In this document: piece after piece, positions 7,728 through 16,825 of the stretch
Layout: each line of letters starts with the position of its first letter
Numbering within the stretch: the stretch's first letter is position 1
Source: Mycolicibacterium hodleri
GTDB lineage: Bacteria > Actinomycetota > Actinomycetes > Mycobacteriales > Mycobacteriaceae
Assembly (NCBI RefSeq): GCF_025822245.1
Contig: NZ_JACKTL010000020.1
Span: 1-64,000 of the forward strand
DNA length: 64,000 nucleotides
Direction of reading: 5' to 3'
Notes under the pieces: generated by a model
The model's database searches: none
The model's input: only the letters and a program-made list of their open reading frames with translations
What the model was told of the DNA's origin: nothing
Program-made: the position numbers and the translations under genes

Positions 7728-9026
7728 TCAGGACGGGGCGAAGCCGAACACCCGACCGTCGCTGGTGGCGGTCACGATGCGTCGGTCGTGGCCCACCGAC
7801 ACCCCAACCGGATAGCCCGTGGCGCCCGGCAGCGGATAGCTGTTGAGCGTGTGTCCGTCGGCGGGGTCGAACACCAACAGCGCCATGCCCTCACCGGCAC
7901 GGGACACCGTATAGGCGGCCGGACCGGCCAGGCTCGACGTCGACAGCGGTTCCACGTCGTCGCGCGTCCACGCGACCTCCCCGTGGTCGCCGCCGTCCTT
8001 GAGCGCCACCAATTTGGTGTCGGGGCCGCCGCCGGAGACGATCAGGCCGTCCGGTGACACCGACGGCGGAGTCTGCGGCTGGAAGTTCAGCGGCACCGAC
8101 CACTTCGGCGTGCCGTCGGTGGTGTTCAGCGCCCACAGGTGGCCGTCGCGTCCGTTGACGTAGACCGTGGTCCCGTCGGCCGACAACACGGGGCTGCCGA
8201 GCGGGCCGCCACCCACGGCCGTGCTGGTCCAGTCCCTGGACAGCAACGGGGACTGACCCGGCCGGTACCGCAATCCCACCAGCTCGGGGGCGGGGGCGTC
8301 GGGTAGCCACAGTGTCGTCACGACGACGTCCGTCGCCGCCGAGAACGCCGGCGCCGCGGCCACCGGGCACCCCGAGCGGCCCAGCTGGCAGTCGGCGAGG
8401 CCGCGCTCGGAATCCTTCGGGTCGACGCCCTCCACCAGGTCCAACGGCGTGCCGACGACGGTGCCGCGGTGTGCGTCGTAGACCAGGACCTGACCGAGGT
8501 GCGTCACCACCAGCAGTTCACCGGGGGACAGCAGCCGCGGTGTCTGCGGCAGACCGATCACCGGGTTGCGCCACCGGATCCACTGCGTGGGTGGAAACGA
8601 CAGAATGGCGCCGGGCTGACCGACGTACAGGTTGTCGAAGCCGTCGAACAAGGGGCTGGAGATGCCGCCGCCCTGCCACAACCGGCTGCACCAGCGCTGC
8701 CGGGCCCTGTTGTCGTTCTCCCACACCATCAGTGAGCAGCCGCCGGCGGACTGGGCGTTGACGGCCAGGTAGTCACCGGAGCCCAGGGCGGCCTGCGACT
8801 GAACCTGGCCCTTGACCGAGCGGATCCAGTCCAGACGCAGGGTGCGCGCGCCCTCGACGGGGGCGGAACTGCTGTTGGCCGCGTCGCCGTACTGGGCCGA
8901 CCATCCCTCGGCGGGATGGGCCTCCACCCACGAGTCGGTGTTGCCGCACGAGCTCGTCGAAAGCGTCACGAGCACCGCGGCCGCGACGGCTGCCATCCGG
9001 CGCACGGTCTTTCCAGGAGCAGACAT
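7728..9026 (-). CDS. PQQ-type beta-propeller lipoprotein (Rv3035-like)
   Basis: A 432-residue protein with a lipoprotein signal (hydrophobic run AAVAAAVLVTLS then STSSC, lipobox cysteine about residue 27). The mature region has repeated propeller-blade sequences such as DGTTVYVNGRDGHLWALNTTDGTPKWSVPL and LVVTHLGQVLVYDAHRGTVVG, which fit a PQQ-like/BamB-like WD-type beta-propeller without enzymatic cofactor ligands. Probably a cell-envelope scaffold protein. A TAGGGT box (complement of 9036-9041) 9 nt upstream of the ATG suggests a leaderless transcript. Confidence 0.82.
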   Translation of the reverse strand: MSAPGKTVRRMAAVAAAVLVTLSTSSCGNTDSWVEAHPAEGWSAQYGDAANSSSAPVEGARTLRLDWIRSVKGQVQSQAALGSGDYLAVNAQSAGGCSLMVWENDNRARQRWCSRLWQGGGISSPLFDGFDNLYVGQPGAILSFPPTQWIRWRNPVIGLPQTPRLLSPGELLVVTHLGQVLVYDAHRGTVVGTPLDLVEGVDPKDSERGLADCQLGRSGCPVAAAPAFSAATDVVVTTLWLPDAPAPELVGLRYRPGQSPLLSRDWTSTAVGGGPLGSPVLSADGTTVYVNGRDGHLWALNTTDGTPKWSVPLNFQPQTPPSVSPDGLIVSGGGPDTKLVALKDGGDHGEVAWTRDDVEPLSTSSLAGPAAYTVSRAGEGMALLVFDPADGHTLNSYPLPGATGYPVGVSVGHDRRIVTATSDGRVFGFAPS

Positions 9027-9119
9027 CGAGTCCCGACCCTATCGGAGAGGGTGCGACGAAAGTCGCCAGCGCAGCAACGCGGCGAGCCGGAGAGCTGAGG
9101 CGCGGGTCCGGCGCTCAAG

Positions 9120-9133
9120 TAGGCTGTGCCGCC
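9120..9133 (+). promoter_or_regulatory. -10 box TAGGCT for the acyltransferase gene
   Basis: TAGGCT at 9120-9125 is 8 nt before ATG 9134 with no Shine-Dalgarno sequence, consistent with a leaderless start. Confidence 0.45.
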
Positions 9134-9871
9134 ATGACCACGATGTGGGGCGCTCCGATTCACAAGCGCTGGCGGGGTTCGAGACTGCGCGACCCGCGGC
9201 AAGCCAAGTTCCTCACCAGGGATTCACTGCGGTGGGTGCTGGCCAACAAGGCGTACTCGCCGTGGTACCTGGTGCGCTACGTGCGGTTGCTCAAGTTCAA
9301 GCTCGCCAACCCGCACATCGTCACTCGCGGCATGGTGTTCCTCGGCAAGGGCGTCGAGATCCAGGCGACCCCGGAGCTCTCCTACATGGAGATCGGCCGC
9401 TGGGTGCACATCGGCGACAAGAACACGATCCGCTGCCACGAGGGCTCGCTGCGCATCGGCGACAAGGTCGTCCTGGGCCGGGACAACGTGATCAACACCT
9501 ACCTCGACATCGAGTTGGGCGATTCGGTGCTCATGGCCGACTGGTGCTACGTCTGTGACTTCGACCACCGGATGGACAGCATCGAACTGCCGATCAAGGA
9601 CCAGGGCATCGTCAAGGCACCCGTGCGGATCGGGCCGGACACCTGGGTTGCCACCAAGGTGACGGTGCTGCGTGGGACGTCGGTGGGTCGCGGGTGCGTG
9701 CTGGGCAGCCACGCCGTGGTGAAGGGCGACATCCCCGACTTCTCCATCGCCGTCGGAGCGCCCGCGAAGGTGGTCAAGAACCGAAAGCTCGCCTGGGAGA
9801 CCTCGGCCGCGCAGCGTGCCGAGCTGGCGGCGGCGCTGGCCGACATCGAACGCAAGAAGGCAGCCCGCTGA
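9134..9871 (+). CDS. Left-handed beta-helix acyltransferase (Rv3034c-like)
   Basis: The 245-residue protein has hexapeptide repeats (IGRWVHIGDKNTI, LRIGDKVVLGRDNVI, VLRGTSVGRGCVLGSHAVV) ending in the GAPAKVVKN motif of the LbH acetyl/acyltransferase family. It would transfer an acyl group from CoA to a sugar or related acceptor. In mycobacteria this gene is encoded among the polymethylated-polysaccharide genes, and the GT4/GH57/methyltransferase block follows immediately on the opposite strand, so acylation of a methylglucose lipopolysaccharide-type product is a reasonable inference but not shown. Confidence 0.85.
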   Translation: MTTMWGAPIHKRWRGSRLRDPRQAKFLTRDSLRWVLANKAYSPWYLVRYVRLLKFKLANPHIVTRGMVFLGKGVEIQATPELSYMEIGRWVHIGDKNTIRCHEGSLRIGDKVVLGRDNVINTYLDIELGDSVLMADWCYVCDFDHRMDSIELPIKDQGIVKAPVRIGPDTWVATKVTVLRGTSVGRGCVLGSHAVVKGDIPDFSIAVGAPAKVVKNRKLAWETSAAQRAELAAALADIERKKAAR

Positions 9872-9881
9872 GCGGTCGTCG

Positions 9882-11108
9882 TCAGCCCCGGCCGGGCAAC
9901 GCGTGCTCCACGATGAGCGCCCGCCGATGTGGTTCGCGCTCACGGCGTTTCGCCGACAGATAGACCTGCGCGGTCTCGGCGGCCACGGTGTGCCAGTCGA
10001 ACGCCGAGTCGAGGCGTTCGCGGGCGGCCACCGCGTGGCGCTGGGCGGCCGCGGGATCGTCGAGGACCGCGCGCACCGCGGTGGCCAGGGCGGCCACGTC
10101 CCGCGGCGGGAACGACCTGCCCGTCTGCCCGTCGAGGACGGCCTCGCCGAGCCCGCCGACGTTGGAGGTCACCAGGGGAGCGCCGGTCGCGGCGGCCTCG
10201 AGCGCGACGATGCCGAACGGTTCGTAGTGGCTGGGGAGCACTGCGGCGTCGCACTCGTGTAGAAGGGCGACGAGCTGCTCGTGGTCGACGCGGCCGACGA
10301 AGTCGACGGCCTTGAGCACCTTGTGCCTTCGCGCCTGCTCCAGCAGCCAGTCCTGCTGGGTGCCGTCGCCGGCGACGGTCAAGGTGGTGCCGGGATGGGT
10401 CCGACGGATGCGCGGCAGCGCCGCAATGGCGTCGTGCACGCCCTTCTCGTACTCGAGGCGGCCGAGGTAGAGCAGTCGTGCCGGTCCCCGCCGTGGCCTG
10501 CGACGCGCGAAGGGCCAGAGGCCGGCGTCGATCCCGTTGCGGATCACCCTCGACTCGGACAGTCCCGGGCCGAACAGCGCGGTGATCTCCTCGCCCATCG
10601 ACGCCGAACACGTGATGAGGGAATCGGATTCGCGCACCAGCCACGACTCCACCGCGTGCACCTGACGGCTGATCTTCCCCGACACCCACCCCGAGTGCCG
10701 TCCCGCCTCGGTCGCGTGGATCGTCGAGACCAGCGGGACGTCGAAGTGCTCGGCGAGGGCGATCGCGGGATGGGCTACCAGCCAATCGTGGGCGTGGACC
10801 ACGTCGGGACGCCAGCCGAGCGCGAGCCCGGCACGGACCATCGAGTGCCCCATGGCCAGCGTCCAGGCCATCATGTCGGTGCCGAAGTCGAACTCGTGGG
10901 GATCCTCGGCGGCGGCGATCACGCGCACGCCCTCGCTGACGTCGTCGCCCGAGGGGTGGGTGCTGGGGTCGGTGCCGGTGGGGCGCCTGCTCAGGACGAC
11001 GACCTCGTGACCCGCGTCGGCCAGGGCGGTGGCGAGGTGGTGCACGTGGCGGCCAAGCCCGCCGATGACGACCGGCGGGTACTCCCACGAGACGAGAAGG
11101 ACCTTCAT
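9882..11108 (-). CDS. GT4 alpha-1,4-glucosyltransferase (Rv3032-like)
   Basis: The 408-residue product starts MKVLLVSWEYPPVVIGGLGRHV, the nucleotide-sugar/glycogen-synthase-like N-terminus of GT4 enzymes, and holds the C-terminal EPFGIVALEAAATGAPLV motif binding the donor diphosphate. The M. tuberculosis homologue elongates alpha-1,4-glucans for methylglucose lipopolysaccharide and glycogen/capsular glucan. I take ATG 11108; longer versions of the frame upstream overlap the GH57 gene and have no similarity. It lies 7 bp after the GH57 stop, as the last gene of the minus-strand trio. It converges with the acyltransferase gene, with a 10-bp gap. Confidence 0.9.
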   Translation of the reverse strand: MKVLLVSWEYPPVVIGGLGRHVHHLATALADAGHEVVVLSRRPTGTDPSTHPSGDDVSEGVRVIAAAEDPHEFDFGTDMMAWTLAMGHSMVRAGLALGWRPDVVHAHDWLVAHPAIALAEHFDVPLVSTIHATEAGRHSGWVSGKISRQVHAVESWLVRESDSLITCSASMGEEITALFGPGLSESRVIRNGIDAGLWPFARRRPRRGPARLLYLGRLEYEKGVHDAIAALPRIRRTHPGTTLTVAGDGTQQDWLLEQARRHKVLKAVDFVGRVDHEQLVALLHECDAAVLPSHYEPFGIVALEAAATGAPLVTSNVGGLGEAVLDGQTGRSFPPRDVAALATAVRAVLDDPAAAQRHAVAARERLDSAFDWHTVAAETAQVYLSAKRREREPHRRALIVEHALPGRG

Positions 11109-11115
11109 GGAACGC

Positions 11116-12678
11116 TCACCGGGGGAGCCGCCTGGCGTCGAGGGCACCGAACAGCCCGTCGGCGCGGTTCCAGTCAGCCGCAAGCCGTTCGGCGTGCTCG
11201 CGCCGGCCCGCCGCGAGCGCGTCGGCGATCTCGCGGGTGGCGTGGGCGTGGAGGTGGGCGCGGTAGCGGGCGTACTCCGCTGCGGTGTCCTTGCTGACCA
11301 TGAACGGCCAGTCGCTGGACACGGTGAGCAGCGCCTCGCGCAGGATCTGGTCGGCGACGACGTCACGCGGCGTGGGTACGCCCACCGCGGAGTGCTGGGT
11401 CAGCGCCTTGTCCACCGCGGCAAGCGCGGTGTCGACGACCTCGGCGTTGAGCCGCACCAAATCGGTGACCCGGTCCCCGTTCCACACCTGCCAGTTCTTG
11501 CCCGAACCCCAAGAGCTGGACGGCAATTCGACGGGGGCACCGACGAACCCGCCCTCGACGGCGTCGGACAGCGTGCCGACGCGGACCCCGGCCTCGGGCA
11601 GCGCACGCAGCACCCGCTCCAGCCAGACCGGTCCTTCGTGCCACCAGTGCCCGAAGAGTTCGGTGTCGAAGGCCGCCACGACGTGGGCCGGTCGCCCGAT
11701 GCGCTCGGACTCGGAGACCAGTCTGCGGCGGACGGCGTCGACGAAGTCGGCGACGTGGACGTCGACCGCGTGGTCGGCACGGTCCGGTTCGTAGGCGGCC
11801 TTGTCCTCCGACGGCACCGCCCGTCCGGTCACGCGGGCCGGCTTGAGACCGGTGAGGTGGTCGTAGGTGTGGAAGTCCCGGTACGCGGCGTGGCCCGGAT
11901 AGCCCGACTTCGGCGACCACACGCGATAGCTCACCGTGAGATCGCGTCCGAACGCGACGACGTCGGTGTCGGCGACGGGACGACCCAGGGCGGTGTCACC
12001 GTGCAGGGTGGGACCGTCCACCATGAAGTGGGTCACGTCGGCGGCGGCGTACTCGCGTTCCAGTCCCGGCGAGTAGGCGCACTCCGGTGCCCAAATGCCG
12101 TGGGGGACATGGGCGAAGCGTTGGCCGGCGTCGGCCAGACCCTCACGCAGGGCAAACTCCCGCAACCGCGGGTGCAGCAGGGGCTGGAACGGGTGCGCCA
12201 GGGGGCCGCCGAGCAGCTCGATCGCGTCGGCGTCGACCAGCTGGCGCAGCAGCGGGCTGCCGCCGTGGCGCCAGTGTGAGGAGAAGTCGTCGAGTGCCCG
12301 CCCCGCCTCCTCGTATTCGCGAATCCCGAACGCGCGCATCGCCTCCGGAGCCGTGTAGCCGCTGCCGCCGGCGCTACGTCGAACCGCGGCCTCCTGTCCG
12401 CGAAGTTGCCAGTTCGCCAGCCAGCTGTGCATGCCGGTGAGGCTGTAGGGGTCGTCCAGCTGGGCGGCCACGACGGGGGTGACGCCCAGGGTGAGCAGGT
12501 GACTGCGGCCCTCGTCGGACAGGCGGCGCAGTAGGCGGGTCAACGGCAGGTACGCCGTCGCCCACGACTGGTAGAGCCACTCCTCGCCGACCGGCCACCG
12601 TCCGTGATGTGCCAACCACGGCAGGTGGGTGTGCAGAACCAGGGTGAAGAGCCCGGGGGTCGCGGGCGGCGAGTTCAC
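11116..12678 (-). CDS. GH57 family glycoside hydrolase/branching-type enzyme (Rv3031-like)
   Basis: A 520-residue GH57 protein. The N-terminal LVLHTHLPWLAHHGRWPVGEEW is conserved region 1. E199 in WAPECAYSPG is the likely nucleophile and D338 in AFDTELFGHWW the likely acid. Family members are alpha-1,4-glucan branching enzymes or endo-acting hydrolases; the M. tuberculosis homologue belongs to the methylglucose-polysaccharide gene group. GTG 12678 is chosen because it overlaps the upstream methyltransferase stop as GTGA and because similarity begins there. It forms a co-translated unit with the genes before and after. Confidence 0.88.
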   Translation of the reverse strand: MNSPPATPGLFTLVLHTHLPWLAHHGRWPVGEEWLYQSWATAYLPLTRLLRRLSDEGRSHLLTLGVTPVVAAQLDDPYSLTGMHSWLANWQLRGQEAAVRRSAGGSGYTAPEAMRAFGIREYEEAGRALDDFSSHWRHGGSPLLRQLVDADAIELLGGPLAHPFQPLLHPRLREFALREGLADAGQRFAHVPHGIWAPECAYSPGLEREYAAADVTHFMVDGPTLHGDTALGRPVADTDVVAFGRDLTVSYRVWSPKSGYPGHAAYRDFHTYDHLTGLKPARVTGRAVPSEDKAAYEPDRADHAVDVHVADFVDAVRRRLVSESERIGRPAHVVAAFDTELFGHWWHEGPVWLERVLRALPEAGVRVGTLSDAVEGGFVGAPVELPSSSWGSGKNWQVWNGDRVTDLVRLNAEVVDTALAAVDKALTQHSAVGVPTPRDVVADQILREALLTVSSDWPFMVSKDTAAEYARYRAHLHAHATREIADALAAGRREHAERLAADWNRADGLFGALDARRLPR

Positions 12679-13472
12679 GGTCGCACCGCGATGGCCACCA
12701 GATCCAGGCTCTCGTCGACGGGACGCTCGGCGGCGTCGAGCAGGTCGAAGTCCTCGGTGCGCACCGACGCGACGTCGGCCAGCAGCTCGGCCGGCCACGG
12801 CGCGTTGGCGACGGCCCGCGCGATCTGGGCGTCGATGATCGAACCCCCGTGCCGGGCGTCGAGTTCGGCGAGTCCGGCGCCGTGGAACACCCCGAGCATG
12901 GCCTCGACGCGGAAGCCCGAGTCGGTGAGCAGCTCGGTGAGTTCGGCGGCGTCGAGCTCGCGGGTGTGGAACGGGTTTATCGGGGTGTCGCGGCCGGGCG
13001 AGAAGGTGATCCGGTTGGGCGTCGACATCAGCAGGACCCCGCCCGGCCGAAGCACACGGGCGCACTCGTCGACGAACTGCCCCTGGTCCCACAGGTGCTC
13101 GATGACCTGGAAGTTCACCACGACGTCCACGGCATCGTCGGCCAACGGCAGCTCGGCCAGATTTCCCTGACGCATGTCGACGCGGGGGTAGCGGGCGCGG
13201 ACGTGGGCCACCGCGGAGTCGTCGTAGTCCAGCCCGATGACGTGGCGAGCTACGCCGGCGATGAGGTCGGCGCCGTACCCCTCTCCGGATCCGGCCTCGA
13301 GCACGACGCGGTCCGCGCAACGCTGCAGCAGCCGCTGGTAGACCACCTCGTGCCGGCGGAACCAGTAATTCTCCTCGGCCAAGCCGGGGACGGTGCGCTC
13401 TCCCGTCAGCGGGAGGGCGTCCGCGCTCGAGAGGGCGGCGTCGGAGGAATCGGAATGGGTAAATGCGCTCAT
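12675..13472 (-). CDS. SAM-dependent methyltransferase of the polymethylated polysaccharide cluster (Rv3030-like)
   Basis: The 265-residue class I methyltransferase has motif I as VLEAGSGEGYGADL, an acidic loop near VIGLDYDDSAVAHV, and VVNFQVIEHLWDQ followed by LRPGGVLLMSTPN. It closely resembles Rv3030, a sugar O-methyltransferase of the mycobacterial polymethylated polysaccharide genes. ATG 13472 begins MSAFTHSD, matching the family; a TTG two codons earlier (13478) is possible. It is the first gene of the minus-strand operon with the GH57 and GT4 genes and is divergent from etfB. Confidence 0.87.
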   Translation of the reverse strand: MSAFTHSDSSDAALSSADALPLTGERTVPGLAEENYWFRRHEVVYQRLLQRCADRVVLEAGSGEGYGADLIAGVARHVIGLDYDDSAVAHVRARYPRVDMRQGNLAELPLADDAVDVVVNFQVIEHLWDQGQFVDECARVLRPGGVLLMSTPNRITFSPGRDTPINPFHTRELDAAELTELLTDSGFRVEAMLGVFHGAGLAELDARHGGSIIDAQIARAVANAPWPAELLADVASVRTEDFDLLDAAERPVDESLDLVAIAVRP

Positions 13473-13590
13473 TGCCAACGCAGGCTAACCCAGCTATGGC
13501 CATTGTCACGGCTTCGCAAGGTTCATAAGCCGGTGGGAGGGGCAGAAGGTTAGACAACACCAGTTATGGTGTGGGGGCATACCGCCCCAA

Positions 13591-13606
13591 GTTACTGACT
13601 AGTAAC
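13591..13606. promoter_or_regulatory. Palindrome GTTACT-GACT-AGTAAC upstream of etfB
   Basis: A perfect 6-bp inverted repeat with a 4-nt spacer, 73 bp before the etfB start, in an AT-rich part of the divergent etfB/methyltransferase gap. It has the look of a TetR-family operator. No regulator gene is adjacent. Confidence 0.45.
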
Positions 13607-13678
13607 ATGATGGCAGTTGTATCAATCGTGATATGGGCAGGCCGGCTGAGGCCTCATCGAGGAGGACGAACCACACTC

Positions 13679-14473
13679 ATGACGAACATCGTGGTCCTGA
13701 TCAAACAGGTTCCTGATTACGAGGATCGGCATCTCACCGACGGTGACTGGACCCTTGACCGGGCCGGCAGCGATCCGGTGTTGGACGAGATCAACGAAAA
13801 GGCCGTCGAGGTCGCGCTGCAGCTCAAGGAGAAGCACGCGGACGCCGGCTACAACGTGGTCGTGCTGACCGCGGGCCCGGCAAGCGCCGAGACCGCGATC
13901 CGCCGGGCACTGTCCATGGGCGCCGACTCCGCCTACCACCTCGTCGACGACGGTCTGCACGGCTCCGACATCGTCCAGACGTCGTGGGCGCTGGCCCGGT
14001 CGCTCGGCCAGATCGAGGACATCGGCGTGGTCATCGCCGGCAACGAGACCAGTGACGGCGTCGGCGGCGCGGTTCCCGCGATCCTCGCCCAGTTCCTTGG
14101 CCTGCCGCAGTTGACCTCGATGCGCAGCATCGACATCGCCGACGGCAAGGTCACCGGCGAGCGCGAGACCGACGACGGCATCTTCGGCCTCGAGGCGACG
14201 CTGCCCGCGATCGTCAGCATCAACGAGAAGGTCGTCGACGACGCCCGCTTCCCCTCGTTCAAGGGCATCATGGCGGCCAAGAAGAAGCCCGTCGAGACCC
14301 TGACGCTGGCGGGCATCGGCGTCGAAGCCGACGAGGTCGGTGGACAGTACGCGGGTTCCACCGTGGTCTCGGCCACGCCGAAGCCGCCGAAGACCGCAGG
14401 CGAGAAGGTCACCGACGAGGGCGAGGGTGGCAAGCAGATCGCCGACTACCTGGTCGCCCAGAAGCTCCTCTGA
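13679..14473 (+). CDS. etfB: Electron transfer flavoprotein beta subunit
   Basis: The 264-residue protein starts MTNIVVLIKQVPD and contains the ETF beta nucleotide-binding pattern, including the conserved region AGNETSDGVGGAVPAILAQFLGLPQLT. With EtfA it accepts electrons from acyl-CoA dehydrogenases and passes them to the membrane ETF dehydrogenase; the beta subunit holds AMP structurally. ATG 13679 has a GAGGAGGA ribosome-binding site at 13659-13666. The size agrees with mycobacterial FixA (Rv3029c). It is followed 52 bp later by etfA. Confidence 0.96.
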   Translation: MTNIVVLIKQVPDYEDRHLTDGDWTLDRAGSDPVLDEINEKAVEVALQLKEKHADAGYNVVVLTAGPASAETAIRRALSMGADSAYHLVDDGLHGSDIVQTSWALARSLGQIEDIGVVIAGNETSDGVGGAVPAILAQFLGLPQLTSMRSIDIADGKVTGERETDDGIFGLEATLPAIVSINEKVVDDARFPSFKGIMAAKKKPVETLTLAGIGVEADEVGGQYAGSTVVSATPKPPKTAGEKVTDEGEGGKQIADYLVAQKLL

Positions 14474-14525
14474 GCGTCGCGCACCCGTCCCAGACCCCCA
14501 CTTCCTAGAGAGCGATCGAGAACCA

Positions 14526-15482
14526 ATGGCTGAAGTACTCGTGCTCGTCGAGCACGCTGAAGGAAATCTGAAGAACGTCACCGGGGAGCTCATCACCGCA
14601 GCGCGCGCGCTGGGTGAGCCCTCCGCCGTGGTCATCGGTGCGCCTGGCACCGCGGAGAAGCTGACCGACGGCCTCAAGGAGCTGGGCGCGGCGAAGATCT
14701 ACGTCGCCGAGTCCGAGCTCGTCGAGCAGTATCTGGTCACGCCCAAGGTGGACGTGCTCAACGCGCTGGTCGAGTCGGCGTCGCCGGTGGCCGTCGTGGT
14801 CGTCGCCAGCGCCGAGGGCAAGGAAATCGCCGGACGCGTCGCGGCCGAGACCGGCTCCGGCGTGCTCATCGACCTGGTCGGCATCAAGGAGGGTCCCATC
14901 GGGGTGCACTCCATCTTCGGTGGCGCCTACACCACCGAGGCCAAGGCCGAGGGTGACGGACCCGTCCTCGCGCTACGTCCGGGCGCCGTCGAGTCCGAGC
15001 CGGCCGCGGGTGCCGGTGAGGTCGTCACCGTCGAGGTGCCGGCACCGGCCGAGAACGCGACCAAGATCACCTCGCGTCAGCCGGCGCAGAAGAGCGCGCG
15101 TCCCGAGCTGAGCGAGGCGAAGATCGTCGTCGCCGGTGGCCGCGGCGTCGGCAGCAAGGAGAACTTCGGCATCGTCGAGGAACTCGCGGACGCGTTCGGT
15201 GGCGCCGTGGGTGCCTCCCGTGCGGCCGTCGACTCCGGCTTCTACGAGGGTCAGTTCCAGGTGGGCCAGACCGGCAAGACGGTCTCGCCGCAGCTGTACC
15301 TGGCGCTCGGCATCTCCGGTGCCATCCAGCACCGCGCGGGCATGCAGACCTCGAAGACCATCGTCGCCGTCAACAAGGACGAGGAAGCGCCGATCTTCGA
15401 GATCGCCGACTACGGCATCGTGGGCGACCTGTTCAAGGTCACCCCGCAGCTGACCGACGCGGTCAAGGCGCGCAAGGGCTAA
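14526..15482 (+). CDS. etfA: Electron transfer flavoprotein alpha subunit
   Basis: A 318-residue protein with the ETF alpha FAD-binding C-terminal domain, including [13 protein letters not shown], the stretch [19 protein letters not shown], and [23 protein letters not shown]. It holds the redox FAD and forms the heterodimer with EtfB for fatty-acid and amino-acid oxidation. The length matches mycobacterial FixB (Rv3028c). An intrinsic terminator follows 20 bp after the stop and ends the etf operon. Conserved synteny also stops here, because an accessory block follows. Confidence 0.96.
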   Translation: MAEVLVLVEHAEGNLKNVTGELITAARALGEPSAVVIGAPGTAEKLTDGLKELGAAKIYVAESELVEQYLVTPKVDVLNALVESASPVAVVVVASAEGKEIAGRVAAETGSGVLIDLVGIKEGPIGVHSIFGGAYTTEAKAEGDGPVLALRPGAVESEPAAGAGEVVTVEVPAPAENATKITSRQPAQKSARPELSEAKIVVAGGRGVGSKENFGIVEELADAFGGAVGASRAAVDSGFYEGQFQVGQTGKTVSPQLYLALGISGAIQHRAGMQTSKTIVAVNKDEEAPIFEIADYGIVGDLFKVTPQLTDAVKARKG

Positions 15483-15502
15483 ACCCCCACCGTTCGACGC
15501 AG

Positions 15503-15533
15503 ACCCCGGTGCACCTCGGTGCGCCGGGGTTTT
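15503..15533 (+). terminator. Intrinsic terminator after etfBA
   Basis: An 11-bp stem, 15503-15513 with 15520-15530 (ACCCCGGTGCA against TGCGCCGGGGT, one G-T wobble), with a 6-nt loop and followed by a short T run. Confidence 0.85.
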
Positions 15534-15639
15534 GCGTTGTCGAGACCCTGGCGTCATCGGACTACGGACTTTCCAGGGGTCGAAAGACACCCACCCGGTG
15601 CGAGAGTCGACTGGTCACATCAACCAGAGGGGTTCGACA

Positions 15640-16383
15640 ATGAGGATCACAGTCATCGGGGCCACCGGTCAGGTCGGCTCGAAGGTGGTCGAACTGCTGC
15701 GCGCCGGAGGACACGACGTCGTCGCCGCGTCGCGGGAGACCGGCGCCGACGTGCTCACCGGCGCCGGCCTGACCGAGGCACTCACCGGCGCGCAGGTACT
15801 CGTCGACGTGGTCAACTCGCCGTCCTTCGACGACGACCCGGTGCTCGAGTTCTTCACCGCCTCGTCGGCCAACCTGGTGGCCGCCGCCAAGAAGACCGGC
15901 GTAGGCCACTACGTCGCACTGTCGATCGTCGGCGTGGACGGCCTGCCCGACAGCGGCTACATGCGCGCCAAGATGGTGCAGGAGAAGACGATCGTCGAGT
16001 CGGGGCTGCCCTACACGATCGTGCGGGCGACGCAGTTCCAGGAGTTCGCCGAGGCCATCACTGGATCCCTGGTGGTCGACGGCGAGGTGCGTGCGCCCGA
16101 CGCGCTCATCCAGCCGATCGCGGCAGCAGACGTCTCGGCCACGGTGGCACGCGCCGCCGTCGCCGCGCCCGTCGGCGGGACGGTCGACGTCGGTGGACCG
16201 GAGAAGATGTCGTTCGCCGACATGGCCCGTGCCGTTCTGACGACCAAGGGGGCCGAGACGCCCGTCGTCGTCGACCCCTCGGCCACCTACTTCGGCACCC
16301 ACGTCGAGCAGGACAGCCTGGTCACCGGGCCGGGCACGCCACTGGCTCCCACCCGCTTCGCGGACTGGCTGGCGGCCCGATGA
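15640..16383 (+). CDS. NmrA/SDR-like NAD(P)-binding protein
   Basis: The 247-residue product has an N-terminal Rossmann motif ITVIGATGQVGSKVVELL and the overall layout of atypical (NmrA-type) short-chain dehydrogenases: YVALSIVGVDGLPDSGYMRAKMVQEKTIVESGLPYTIVRATQF. Members act as NAD(P)-sensing proteins or small quinone/sugar reductases; nothing here decides the substrate. The ATG 15640 start follows an AGAGGGG sequence. Its TGA overlaps the ATG of a cupin gene, so the two proteins are probably made together. It is the first gene of the accessory block. Confidence 0.8.
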   Translation: MRITVIGATGQVGSKVVELLRAGGHDVVAASRETGADVLTGAGLTEALTGAQVLVDVVNSPSFDDDPVLEFFTASSANLVAAAKKTGVGHYVALSIVGVDGLPDSGYMRAKMVQEKTIVESGLPYTIVRATQFQEFAEAITGSLVVDGEVRAPDALIQPIAAADVSATVARAAVAAPVGGTVDVGGPEKMSFADMARAVLTTKGAETPVVVDPSATYFGTHVEQDSLVTGPGTPLAPTRFADWLAAR

Positions 16384-16796
16384 ACCAGGGGGAGACCCGC
16401 GGGGCCAAGAGTCCCTTCACCGTGATCCAAAGCGTCACACCGCCGTTCATCCCGCCGGACGCCGAGGTAATGACCGTGGTCATCGAATGGCCGGCAGGCA
16501 GCCCAGGGGCGCCACCGCACCGGCACCCCGGCGGTCCGGCGTTCGGGTACGTCCTCGAAGGCGAAATGCTGTTCGAGCTCGAAGGTGAGGCGCCACGCGT
16601 CATCGGGGCCGGAGAGGCGTTCTGGGAGCCGGGTGGTGACGTCATCCACTACTCGGATGCCAACAACCGCGACGACGGACCGCTGCGCTTCGTGGTGACC
16701 ATGCTGTGCGTGCCCGGGCAGCCCATGCTCGTTTACGTCGAACCCGACGAGCTGGAACGGTTGACGGACCGGCGGGTGCCCCGCTCGCAGCACTGA
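16380..16796 (+). CDS. Cupin-domain protein
   Basis: A 138-residue single-domain cupin. The first cupin motif is GAPPHRHPGGPAFGYVLEGEM, with two histidines and a following glutamate as potential metal ligands. The second is WEPGGDVIHYSDANN, with the third histidine. Small cupins of this sort are often metal-dependent dioxygenases, isomerases or ligand-binding proteins; no specific function can be given. It overlaps the NmrA-like gene by ATGA, suggesting joint expression. Confidence 0.82.
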   Translation: MNQGETRGAKSPFTVIQSVTPPFIPPDAEVMTVVIEWPAGSPGAPPHRHPGGPAFGYVLEGEMLFELEGEAPRVIGAGEAFWEPGGDVIHYSDANNRDDGPLRFVVTMLCVPGQPMLVYVEPDELERLTDRRVPRSQH

Positions 16797-16813
16797 CCAT
16801 TCGGGCGCAGACG

Positions 16814-16825
16814 TAGGGTTGCGCC
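16814..16825 (+). promoter_or_regulatory. -10 box TAGGGT for the FGGY kinase
   Basis: TAGGGT at 16814-16819, 6 nt before GTG 16826, without a ribosome-binding site; leaderless pattern. Confidence 0.4.
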
